Shown: positions 6,421 through 12,777 of the stretch, one piece after another
How the letters are laid out: the number at the start of each line of letters is the position of its first letter
How positions within the stretch are numbered: the first letter of the stretch is position 1
NCBI GenBank assembly: GCA_002506605.1
Contig: DAXX01000053.1
Span: 1 to 19,826 of the forward strand
Direction of reading: 5' to 3'
DNA from: Thaumarchaeota archaeon UBA160
GTDB taxonomy: Archaea; Thermoproteota; Nitrososphaeria; Conexivisphaerales; UBA164
DNA length: 19,826 bases
Notes under the pieces: model-generated
Seen by the model: only the letters and a program-made list of their open reading frames with translations
What the model was told of the DNA's origin: nothing
The model's database searches: none
Translations under genes and position numbers: made by a program

Positions 6421-8247
6421 ATGAGCGAAGGGCAAAAAGAAAAAATAATAGGTATTGATTTAGGAACTACAAACTCAGCAGCAGCTATAGTTGAAGGTGG
6501 AAAACCGATCATAATACCCAGCGCTGAGGGACCAACAGTTGCTGGAAAGATGTTCCCTTCGGTTGTTGCATTTACAAAAGATGGGCAACTTTTAGTAGGG
6601 GAACCGGCAAAAAGGCAAGCTGCCATAAATCCAGAAGGAACAATATTTGAATTTAAAAGAAAAATGGGAACCGATTATAAATATAAAATTTATGGAAAAG
6701 AATACACGCCCCAACAGCTTTCTGCTTTTTTGCTACAAAAAATAAAAAGGGATGCCGAAAACTTTTTAGGATATCCGATTAAAAAGGCTGTAATAACTGT
6801 GCCTGCACATTTCAACGACAATCAAAGGCAGGCTACAAAAGACGCGGCAGAAATTGCCGGCTTAGAAGTTGTCAGAATAATTAATGAACCAACAGCCGCG
6901 TGTCTGGCATACGGTATAGATAAAGCTGATAAAGAGATGCGTATTCTTGTTTTTAGTTTCGGAGGAGGAACCCACGATGCGACGCTTATGGAGTTTGGTG
7001 GAGGCGTTTTTCAAGTTCTTGCAACCAGTGGAGACAACGAAACTGGTGGCAGCGATGTAGACAAAGCTATAATGAACCTTCTGATCGAAGATTTTAAAAA
7101 TGAAACCGGCGTAGATTTATCTTCAGATCCTGTAGCGATGGTCAGGCTTAAGGAAGCTGCTGAAAAGGCAAAAATAGAACTTACCAACCTATTAACAACA
7201 GATATCGATTTGCCTTTCATAGCTACAGTTAATGGTCAGCCCAAGCATCTGCATTACACTCTTACTCGCGCTAAGTTAGAAGAAATTGCAATGCCTATAA
7301 TAAGAAGGATTGAACCTACTATAAGACAAGTGTTAGAAGATGCTAAGCTTACACCAGATAAAGTAGATAAGGTCATACTTATAGGAGGAATGACAAGGAT
7401 GCCATTGGTTAGAAAGTTTATTGAAGAAATTATGGGAAAGCCAGCTGAAAGAGGCGTTGATCCCATGGAAGCAGTAGCTATTGGGGCCGCGATTCAAGGA
7501 GCGGTGCTGGCAGGCGAAATGAAAAACATAGTACTCCTCGATGTGATTCCTGTCTCTTTAGGTGTTGAAACTTATGGAGGAATATTTACCAAGATCATTG
7601 AGAGGAATACGACGATACCTATAAAGAGGTCACAAATATTCACTACAGCAGAAGATTATCAAACTGCCGTTACAATACATGTCCTTCAAGGGGAAAGGCC
7701 AATGGCAGCAGACAACGTTTCGCTCGGAATGTTTACACTTGAAGGCATTCCGCCTGCTCCCAGAGGAGTGCCTAAAATAGAGGTTACCTTTGACATCGAT
7801 GCAAACGGCATACTTCACGTATACGCTAAAGATCTTGCAACAGGAAAAGAAAATAAGATCACAATAACATCAAGAGTGAAGCTTTCTGAAGAAGAAAAGC
7901 AAAGGATGATCAAGGAGGCTGAAATGTATGCAGAACAAGACAAAAAGAAACTCGAAGCAGCTCTCGCAAGAAACGAAGCTGACAGTACGCTTTATAGTTC
8001 AAAAAAATTTAAGGACGAATTTAAAGATAAACTTACTAGCGACGATATAGATAGAATTTCTAATGCAGAAAAAGATCTCCAGGAAGCTCTTAAAGGAAAC
8101 GACATTAACCTTATTAAAGAAAAGACCAATAAATTGAAGGAAGTACTGGGTTCTATAGGTGCGAAATTTTATTCTTCTTCAGGTGGTTCAGGAAGCTCTG
8201 CCTCTGGACAACAAAATTTTAGAGACGTTACTGGCTCAGGTAGTTAA
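6421..8247 (+). CDS. dnaK: Hsp70 chaperone DnaK, with Asp-to-Ser change in the phosphate-2 motif
   Basis: ATP-driven chaperone that binds exposed hydrophobic segments with DnaJ and GrpE. The 608 residues include an ATPase domain (1-370) with IGIDLGTTNS (Asp13), INEPTAA (Glu156) and IGGMTRMPLV. The linker VLLD is at 371-374. The substrate-binding domain (375 to about 480) is followed by a helical lid and a Ser/Gly-rich tail. The large insertion of Gram-negative and eukaryotic Hsp70 after about residue 83 is absent, as in Gram-positive and archaeal DnaK. The motif that normally reads FDxGGGTxD reads FSFGGGTHD, so the first Asp (Asp199 in bovine Hsc70, Asp194 in E. coli) is Ser179; the second (Asp186) and Thr184 remain. 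PAHFND replaces PAYFND. Everything else looks functional. Confidence 0.98.
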   Translation: MSEGQKEKIIGIDLGTTNSAAAIVEGGKPIIIPSAEGPTVAGKMFPSVVAFTKDGQLLVGEPAKRQAAINPEGTIFEFKRKMGTDYKYKIYGKEYTPQQLSAFLLQKIKRDAENFLGYPIKKAVITVPAHFNDNQRQATKDAAEIAGLEVVRIINEPTAACLAYGIDKADKEMRILVFSFGGGTHDATLMEFGGGVFQVLATSGDNETGGSDVDKAIMNLLIEDFKNETGVDLSSDPVAMVRLKEAAEKAKIELTNLLTTDIDLPFIATVNGQPKHLHYTLTRAKLEEIAMPIIRRIEPTIRQVLEDAKLTPDKVDKVILIGGMTRMPLVRKFIEEIMGKPAERGVDPMEAVAIGAAIQGAVLAGEMKNIVLLDVIPVSLGVETYGGIFTKIIERNTTIPIKRSQIFTTAEDYQTAVTIHVLQGERPMAADNVSLGMFTLEGIPPAPRGVPKIEVTFDIDANGILHVYAKDLATGKENKITITSRVKLSEEEKQRMIKEAEMYAEQDKKKLEAALARNEADSTLYSSKKFKDEFKDKLTSDDIDRISNAEKDLQEALKGNDINLIKEKTNKLKEVLGSIGAKFYSSSGGSGSSASGQQNFRDVTGSGS

Positions 8248-8253
8248 AAATAA

Positions 8254-9339
8254 ATGAGCTCTGAAAGAAAAAAGAAAGATTATTATGAGATTCTTGGCGT
8301 GTCAAGAAACGCCACTCAGGATGAAATAAAGGAAGCATATCGTAAACTCGCTCTCAAATACCACCCTGACGTGAATAAGTCTAAGGAGGCTGAGGAGAAA
8401 TTTAAAGAAATTACTGAAGCTTATGCTGTTTTGTCTGATCCAGAAAAAAGAAGACAATATGATATGTATGGCGAAGAGGGCATTTATTCACAATACACAC
8501 AAGAAGATATATTTAGAGGCGTCAACTTTGAAGATATTTTTAGAGATTTTGGTATTGATTTTTCAGACCTTTTCAAACAGTTTTTTGGAAACTATGGGGC
8601 TGAATATTCTCTTGATATTGAGAATGACTTAGATCTAACTTTGCAAGACCTGTACAGAGGCGGCAGAAAGGAGATTGTTGTTAGCAGATATGAGCCATGC
8701 AAAGCATGTAACGGAACTGGAGTAGAAAAAGGCAGCAGGTGGATAACATGCCCAGAATGCAGAGGAAGCGGTCAAATTAGGTCGTACAGAAGGACGCCAT
8801 TTGGATCGATGGTTACAGTTACAACATGTCCAAGATGTTTAGGAGCAGGCAGGATACCCGAAAAAGTGTGCAAAGTCTGCCATGGGACAGGGAGGGTCTA
8901 TACAACTTCTAAAATTGAAATAAATGTTCCTATTGACGTTAAAGATGGAGAAAGGCTTAGATTAAAAGGTCAGGGTCATTATCAGAACGGGCAAAAGGGC
9001 GACCTTTATCTGAACGTTCACATAATTCCGGACTTGAGGTTCAAAAAAGATGGATATGATCTATATTCTGAAATTGAGATAAATTATTTAGATGCCATAC
9101 TGGGAACTTTTATAAAGTTTGAAAACATTGATGGAGAAGAAATTAACGTTGAAATACCGAAGCTGACTCAAAATGGAGATACTATCAGAATTAAAGGAAA
9201 AGGCTTTCCTAAGCCTTATTTTGGCAGGGGAGATTTAATACTCAAGGTAAAAGTCAAGCTACCAAACAAAATAAGCGAGGAGGAAAAGGTGCTACTCGAA
9301 AAGCTTCGAGAGTATAGCAAACAACACAGCGTAAATTGA
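8254..9339 (+). CDS. dnaJ: Co-chaperone DnaJ (type I Hsp40)
   Basis: Stimulates DnaK ATP hydrolysis and delivers substrates. The 361 residues start with a J domain (about 9-72) with the HPD motif at 37-39. The zinc-binding region has all four CxxCxGxG repeats: Cys149/152, 166/169, 192/195 and 206/209. Two beta-rich C-terminal domains follow, including GDLYLNVHI and GRGDLILKVKV. The segment after the J domain (about 74-120), normally Gly/Phe rich, is here rich in Phe, Asp and Ile but poor in Gly (NFEDIFRDFGIDFSDLFKQF). It starts 6 bases after the dnaK stop and ends the chaperone operon. The Cys pattern identifies a full type I DnaJ. Confidence 0.98.
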   Translation: MSSERKKKDYYEILGVSRNATQDEIKEAYRKLALKYHPDVNKSKEAEEKFKEITEAYAVLSDPEKRRQYDMYGEEGIYSQYTQEDIFRGVNFEDIFRDFGIDFSDLFKQFFGNYGAEYSLDIENDLDLTLQDLYRGGRKEIVVSRYEPCKACNGTGVEKGSRWITCPECRGSGQIRSYRRTPFGSMVTVTTCPRCLGAGRIPEKVCKVCHGTGRVYTTSKIEINVPIDVKDGERLRLKGQGHYQNGQKGDLYLNVHIIPDLRFKKDGYDLYSEIEINYLDAILGTFIKFENIDGEEINVEIPKLTQNGDTIRIKGKGFPKPYFGRGDLILKVKVKLPNKISEEEKVLLEKLREYSKQHSVN

Positions 9340-9345
9340 ACAATC

Positions 9346-9360
9346 ATTAAATATTATTAG
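9346..9360 (+). promoter_or_regulatory. TATA-like element of hemA
   Basis: TTAAATATTATTAG lies between the dnaJ stop and hemA, centred about 27 bases before the TTG codon at 9379. This spacing supports transcription starting at or just before the TTG, so hemA-hemC probably has its own leaderless promoter and does not depend on read-through from dnaJ. Confidence 0.5.
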
Positions 9361-9378
9361 ATCAACCTTTATAGTCAA

Positions 9379-10569
9379 TTGACAAGCTCTGAGCTGTACC
9401 TTGTGGGAACTTCATATAAATATAGTGATATAGATTTTAGGGAATCGCTTATTGAAAATTTTGAAAGTTTAGCTGATGATTTCAAAACATGCAGTGAAAG
9501 ATTCTCCTTAATAACTTGTAACAGAATAGAATTTTACTTTATAACAGAAAACGCTTCAGATATTTTAGAAAAATATGCGAAGGATCAAAGATATTATATA
9601 AAAATAGGCAGAGACGCAGTTGAACATCTCATGAAAGTAAGCTTAGGGCTTGATTCTTTTTTGCCAGGCGAAGAAAGTATTTATTACCAAATAAAAAATA
9701 GTTTCATAAAAGCTTTGAAGAATGGTGAGATAAGATCTTCTTTGCGTTGCATAATTAATAGAACTTTAAACGTAAGTAGGAAAATTAGAAAATCAGGGCT
9801 TATCACAGCAAAAAACGAAATAGCAGAAGAAATTACAAAAAAATCTTTTGAACGTTTAGCTCAAAAAAATATTAAAGCAGTAATTATAGGGTCGGGAAGA
9901 ACAGCTAAAACCATATATGCTTTCTTAAAAAAAGGAAAAAATAAAATTTCGATCGTTACATCGAGAAAATTATATGATTTTGAATTTTCTGGGGCAAAAA
10001 TATATTCATACAATGAGCTAAAAGAAGCGATAGAAGGTTCAGATGTAATTTTTTCCACAACGACAACAAAGCCCAAAATTTATATTATAGATAAGGCGCT
10101 CTTAAAGGACCTCACTATAAAGCCTAAGCTTATTGTAGATTTAGGTGTACCAAGAAACGTAGATCCAAAAGTAAAGGAGTTGGGTATAGATTACTGGGAT
10201 ATGGAGGAAACTTATAAAATGACAAAAAAAGAAGAAAAGGCATCAGAGTATTTGAACCTTTTGATATCTCAAGAATCAAGAAACATCTACCTTGCCACTT
10301 ATTATAAGAAGATCTTACCTGATATCAAAATTCTGATGCAAAAAGCATACCATATAATAGATCAAGAAACTCAAATCGCTGAAAAGTATCTCTTTTACCA
10401 GCCAGAAAAAAATTATATATTAAAAAAGATGGCGGAAAGAACGATAAAGAAAATTTTGGGGCCGTTGTTAAATAACCCTAAAAATGAAGAGGATTTAGAA
10501 ATAAAATTAAAAGCATTAGAAGCTTTGGGGATCAAACATGACAAAGATAAGGATAGCTACAAGACCTAG
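9379..10569 (+). CDS. hemA: Glutamyl-tRNA reductase
   Basis: Reduces glutamyl-tRNA(Glu) with NADPH to glutamate-1-semialdehyde, the committed step of the C5 heme pathway. In 396 residues the N-terminal catalytic domain has LITCNRIEFYF with the nucleophilic Cys47, then GLDSFLPGEESIYYQIK (about 91-107; usual GLDSMVxGExQI). The NADPH domain has VIIGSGRTAKTIYAFL (about 168-183), and a helical C-terminal dimerisation region follows. The start is a TTG: no in-frame ATG lies between the dnaJ stop and this codon, and the TATA-like element at 9346 fits a transcript beginning here. It overlaps hemC by 32 bases, so the two are coupled. The partner aminomutase gene hemL is in the opposite-strand operon. 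Confidence 0.96.
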   Translation: MTSSELYLVGTSYKYSDIDFRESLIENFESLADDFKTCSERFSLITCNRIEFYFITENASDILEKYAKDQRYYIKIGRDAVEHLMKVSLGLDSFLPGEESIYYQIKNSFIKALKNGEIRSSLRCIINRTLNVSRKIRKSGLITAKNEIAEEITKKSFERLAQKNIKAVIIGSGRTAKTIYAFLKKGKNKISIVTSRKLYDFEFSGAKIYSYNELKEAIEGSDVIFSTTTTKPKIYIIDKALLKDLTIKPKLIVDLGVPRNVDPKVKELGIDYWDMEETYKMTKKEEKASEYLNLLISQESRNIYLATYYKKILPDIKILMQKAYHIIDQETQIAEKYLFYQPEKNYILKKMAERTIKKILGPLLNNPKNEEDLEIKLKALEALGIKHDKDKDSYKT

Positions 10570-11401
10570 TAAACTCGCCTTAATTCAAGCAGAACTTGTA
10601 GCTAAGCGATTAAACGAGATAGGATTTGAGACAGAAATTTTAAAAATAGTAACTGAAGGTGACGAAGGAAAATTTGGAATATCAAGAAAGAGCGCTTTTA
10701 CTCAAAGGCTTGAAAGCGCGCTTAAAAATGGCATTGCAGATTTGGCTGTGCACAGTATGAAGGACTTGCCAACCGAAACCAGCAACGATTTTGATTTTTT
10801 TTATCCGATTGAAGATGATCCGGCAGACTGTTTAATAGCAAAAGAAGGTAAATTTGATCTATTTACTTTGCCTTCTGGGAAAACAATTGGTACTAGCAGT
10901 TTGAGAAGAAGATCTCTTATATATCTTTACAGGCCTGATCTTAAAATATTTGAACTGAGGGGCAATGTTGATACAAGGTTGAGTAAGCTGGTTGAAGAAA
11001 AATTTGACGCCCTAATTATAAGTTGTGCAGCCATAAAGAGACTAGGATTTATTTCAAAAAATCTGATGCGATTGGATCCTACATATTTTATACCGGCTCC
11101 AGGTCAAGGCATAATTGCTGTAGAATACAGGAAAGATGATCAAACGGCAAAAGAAATCTCTCAGCAGCTTTATAACGAAAAAATAAATTTAAGAGCGAAT
11201 ATAGAGAAAAAATTTAATGAACTAATGCAAGGAGGTTGTCACTTTCCTGCTGGAATTTATACTGATTTAAAAGATGAAACAATCATTTTAAAAGGCTATA
11301 TGTATAATGAAGAGAGGCATATTTTTTCAACGATTATTTCTAATAAGCAAGATTATATAAACGCTCTGAACCAGTTAATTAAGAAATTGAAAGTAAGTTA
11401 A
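10538..11401 (+). CDS. hemC: Hydroxymethylbilane synthase (porphobilinogen deaminase)
   Basis: Polymerises four porphobilinogens into hydroxymethylbilane on a covalently bound dipyrromethane cofactor. The 287-residue protein begins IRIATRPSKLALIQAELVA (usual IRIGTRxSxLAxxQ). It shows AVHSMKDLPTE around 70-80 with the catalytic Asp76, GTSSLRRRS around 118-126 with the cofactor-contacting arginines, PAPGQGIIAVE around 187-195, and QGGCHFPAG with the cofactor-anchoring Cys234. It is slightly short but complete. The ATG at 10538 lies inside the 3' end of hemA. HemD, which takes the product, is encoded in the minus-strand operon. Confidence 0.97.
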   Translation: MTKIRIATRPSKLALIQAELVAKRLNEIGFETEILKIVTEGDEGKFGISRKSAFTQRLESALKNGIADLAVHSMKDLPTETSNDFDFFYPIEDDPADCLIAKEGKFDLFTLPSGKTIGTSSLRRRSLIYLYRPDLKIFELRGNVDTRLSKLVEEKFDALIISCAAIKRLGFISKNLMRLDPTYFIPAPGQGIIAVEYRKDDQTAKEISQQLYNEKINLRANIEKKFNELMQGGCHFPAGIYTDLKDETIILKGYMYNEERHIFSTIISNKQDYINALNQLIKKLKVS

Positions 11402-11639
11402 AATAATAAAGTTTTAAATTGAAACATGATCGCCTTAACCGTTTTTATGTAATTGATAAAACATAAAAAGTACTTACAGATAGTTGTTTTAAGTTGTTTA
11501 TTATATAAATGTAAAGCTTAATAGGGCCTCGTAGCAGAGGAAGAAAATAGAAATGCTTTTATAGACAATCAAAAATTAATTATAACCGGAATGTGCCTGT
11601 AAAACACAGGTGAATCGCTAGTATTGGTGCAAAAACAGT
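11402..11639 (+). ncRNA. Possible non-coding RNA or leader region upstream of tRNA-Trp
   Basis: The 238 bases between hemC and tRNA-Trp contain no convincing reading frame. A good TATA-like element (TTATATAAAT, 11501-11510) is followed about 20 bases later by a GC-rich patch that can fold (CCTC at 11527-11530 with GAGG at 11537-11540). A second patch at 11586-11630 contains a perfect hairpin, CCTGT-AAAAC-ACAGG (11596-11610). GC-rich foldable islands in an AT-rich archaeon often mark structured RNA. I cannot assign a class: no clear box C/D pair is seen, and the ACA at 11636-11638 lies too close to the tRNA to be convincing. Confidence 0.25.
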
Positions 11640-11762
11640 GGGGACGTCGTCTAAAAGGGCAGGACGGCAGGCTCCAGAATGTAAAAACCCTAAAGGGTAG
11701 CTAATAAAGTTCTGGAGCGTGGAGAGACCTGCTGGTTGTGGGTTCAAGTCCCACCGTCCCCA
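11640..11762 (+). tRNA. trnW: tRNA-Trp (CCA) with a 49-base intron at 37/38
   Basis: The acceptor stem GGGGACG (11640-11646) pairs perfectly with CGTCCCC (11755-11761), with discriminator A at 11762 and no encoded CCA. The D stem is GTCT/GGAC (11649-11652, 11662-11665). The anticodon stem is GCAGG/CCTGC (11667-11671, 11728-11732) and the T stem GTGGG/CCCAC closes TTCAAGT. The anticodon is CCA at 11674-11676. The intron is 11678-11726. It fits the archaeal bulge-helix-bulge rule: CTCC (11672-11675) pairs with GGAG (11721-11724), leaving bulges AG|A (11676-11678) and AG|A (11725-11727). Its removal leaves a normal 74-base tRNA. Unlike many euryarchaeal tRNA-Trp introns it is too short and lacks boxes to be a C/D methylation guide. 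Confidence 0.96.
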
Positions 11763-11817
11763 CTTCATTATCTTAATAAATTTAATCTTTAGAAAGTTAA
11801 AGAATAAATTTGTAGAA

Positions 11818-11832
11818 TGATTTTTATAAATG
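11818..11832 (+). promoter_or_regulatory. TATA-like element of hsp20
   Basis: TGATTTTTATAAATG is centred about 26 bases before the ATG at 11851. This fits a leaderless promoter for the small heat-shock protein gene. No obvious operator repeat is seen around it. Confidence 0.45.
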
Positions 11833-11850
11833 TTGTATTAAAATATTATC

Positions 11851-12363
11851 ATGCCACGTGATGATCCTGAAAAAAGAAAAGTGCCAAGAGATATTTGGGA
11901 TTATTTTAAAGAAATCGACGAAATGTTTGATAAGCTTTTTGAATCTATTGAAGAAGGAGAATTTCAAGGACCATTTTATTATGGCATTTCATGGACAATG
12001 GGAGAAGATGGAAGACCTATAATAAGAGAGTTTGGCAATATCGAACCTGCCGTCAAAGGAGTTAAAAGAAGCGAAGTAGTTAAACCGCTTTTTGATGTAA
12101 TTGTAGATCCCAATACAAACAAAGTAAACGTTATAGTTGAGCTACCTGGAGCACAAAAAGACAAGATAGATTTGGAGGCTACAGAAAGAAGCTTGCACGT
12201 CTACGCTGAAGGGATAAATAAAAAGTATGAAGCAGATATACCTTTAGACGTGGAAGTAAACCCTGATTCAGCAAAGGCATCATTTATAAACGGCATTTTA
12301 CAAGTATCTTTTGAACCTAAAAAGCCTATAACTCAAAGGGGAAAGAAGATTAACATTGAATGA
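11851..12363 (+). CDS. hsp20: Small heat-shock protein, Hsp20/alpha-crystallin family
   Basis: ATP-independent holdase that forms oligomers and keeps unfolding proteins soluble. Of 170 residues, the N-terminal part (1-80) is acidic and aromatic, with IWDYFKEIDEMFDKLFE and the archaeal Hsp20 signature ISWTMGEDGRPIIREFGN. The alpha-crystallin domain runs from about 80 to 160: LFDVIVDPNTNKVNVIVELPGAQKDKIDLEA is recognisable and GILQVSFEPK holds the conserved G-I-L near the end. The tail is short. It stands alone with its own TATA-like element, 2.5 kb after the DnaK operon, and is probably heat- or acid-stress induced. Family call is secure. Confidence 0.93.
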   Translation: MPRDDPEKRKVPRDIWDYFKEIDEMFDKLFESIEEGEFQGPFYYGISWTMGEDGRPIIREFGNIEPAVKGVKRSEVVKPLFDVIVDPNTNKVNVIVELPGAQKDKIDLEATERSLHVYAEGINKKYEADIPLDVEVNPDSAKASFINGILQVSFEPKKPITQRGKKINIE

Positions 12364-12390
12364 TGTTTGTAATTATTTTTAGACTGTAAT

Positions 12391-12400
12391 GATTATATAG
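12391..12400 (+). promoter_or_regulatory. TATA-like element of the 101-residue gene
   Basis: GATTATATAG is centred about 27 bases before the ATG at 12423, in the short spacer after hsp20. The position supports that start codon and a separate transcript for this gene. Confidence 0.4.
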
Positions 12401-12422
12401 ATTTTTTTATTATATTTGTTAT

Positions 12423-12728
12423 ATGGATGAAAAAAATATCGATAGTTTTGATATATCAGATGAGGATCTTTTTCAAATATATGAAATGTTAAATAATTTG
12501 GCAGAAACCTCGCGAGTAGGTGTTTTGGACGTTAAACTCATTTCAAGCGTTTTTAAAGTTCTAAGTAAATATGAAAAAGAAATTACAGAAAACGATATAA
12601 TTGATGCTTGGAAATTGTATAAAATAAGGCTTCAAGGAAATGTAATTGAAGAAGAAACTGTGAGCAAAAACGCATTGGAGATATCTGATTTGTTGATATT
12701 GATTGATTTTGTTAAAAATTATTTTTAA
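12423..12728 (+). CDS. Hypothetical small acidic protein
   Basis: I do not recognise this 101-residue protein. It is acidic and looks mostly helical: DEDLFQIYEMLNNLAETS (about 13-30), VLDVKLISSVFKVLSKYEKEI (34-55), DIIDAWKLYKIRL (58-70) and a hydrophobic C-terminal helix LEISDLLILIDFVKNY (86-100). There is no signal peptide, Cys/His cluster or known motif. The TATA-like element at 12391-12400 and an ATG directly downstream support it being a real gene. Neighbours are hsp20 and a phosphohexomutase on the same strand. A helical adaptor or a small regulator is possible, but no function is claimed. Confidence 0.7.
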   Translation: MDEKNIDSFDISDEDLFQIYEMLNNLAETSRVGVLDVKLISSVFKVLSKYEKEITENDIIDAWKLYKIRLQGNVIEEETVSKNALEISDLLILIDFVKNYF

Positions 12729-12777
12729 AAATTCGTTTAAAAGATAAATTTAATTTACTGTTGATGGTAAAATAAGA

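Noticed and set aside
11612..11623. GAATCGCTAGTA before tRNA-Trp is identical to a stretch in bacterial-type 16S rRNA.
   Set aside because: Only 12 bases match, in the sense direction, with no flanking similarity. This can be chance and there is no rRNA gene here.
11678..11726. tRNA-Trp intron acting as a box C/D guide RNA, as in Haloferax.
   Set aside because: The intron is 49 bases and has no RUGAUGA or CUGA boxes in the needed order.
11580..11768. Minus-strand open frame across tRNA-Trp.
   Set aside because: It is entirely antisense to the tRNA and its leader, and the protein-like text (GRWDLNPQ) is a known artefact of translating tRNA T arms.
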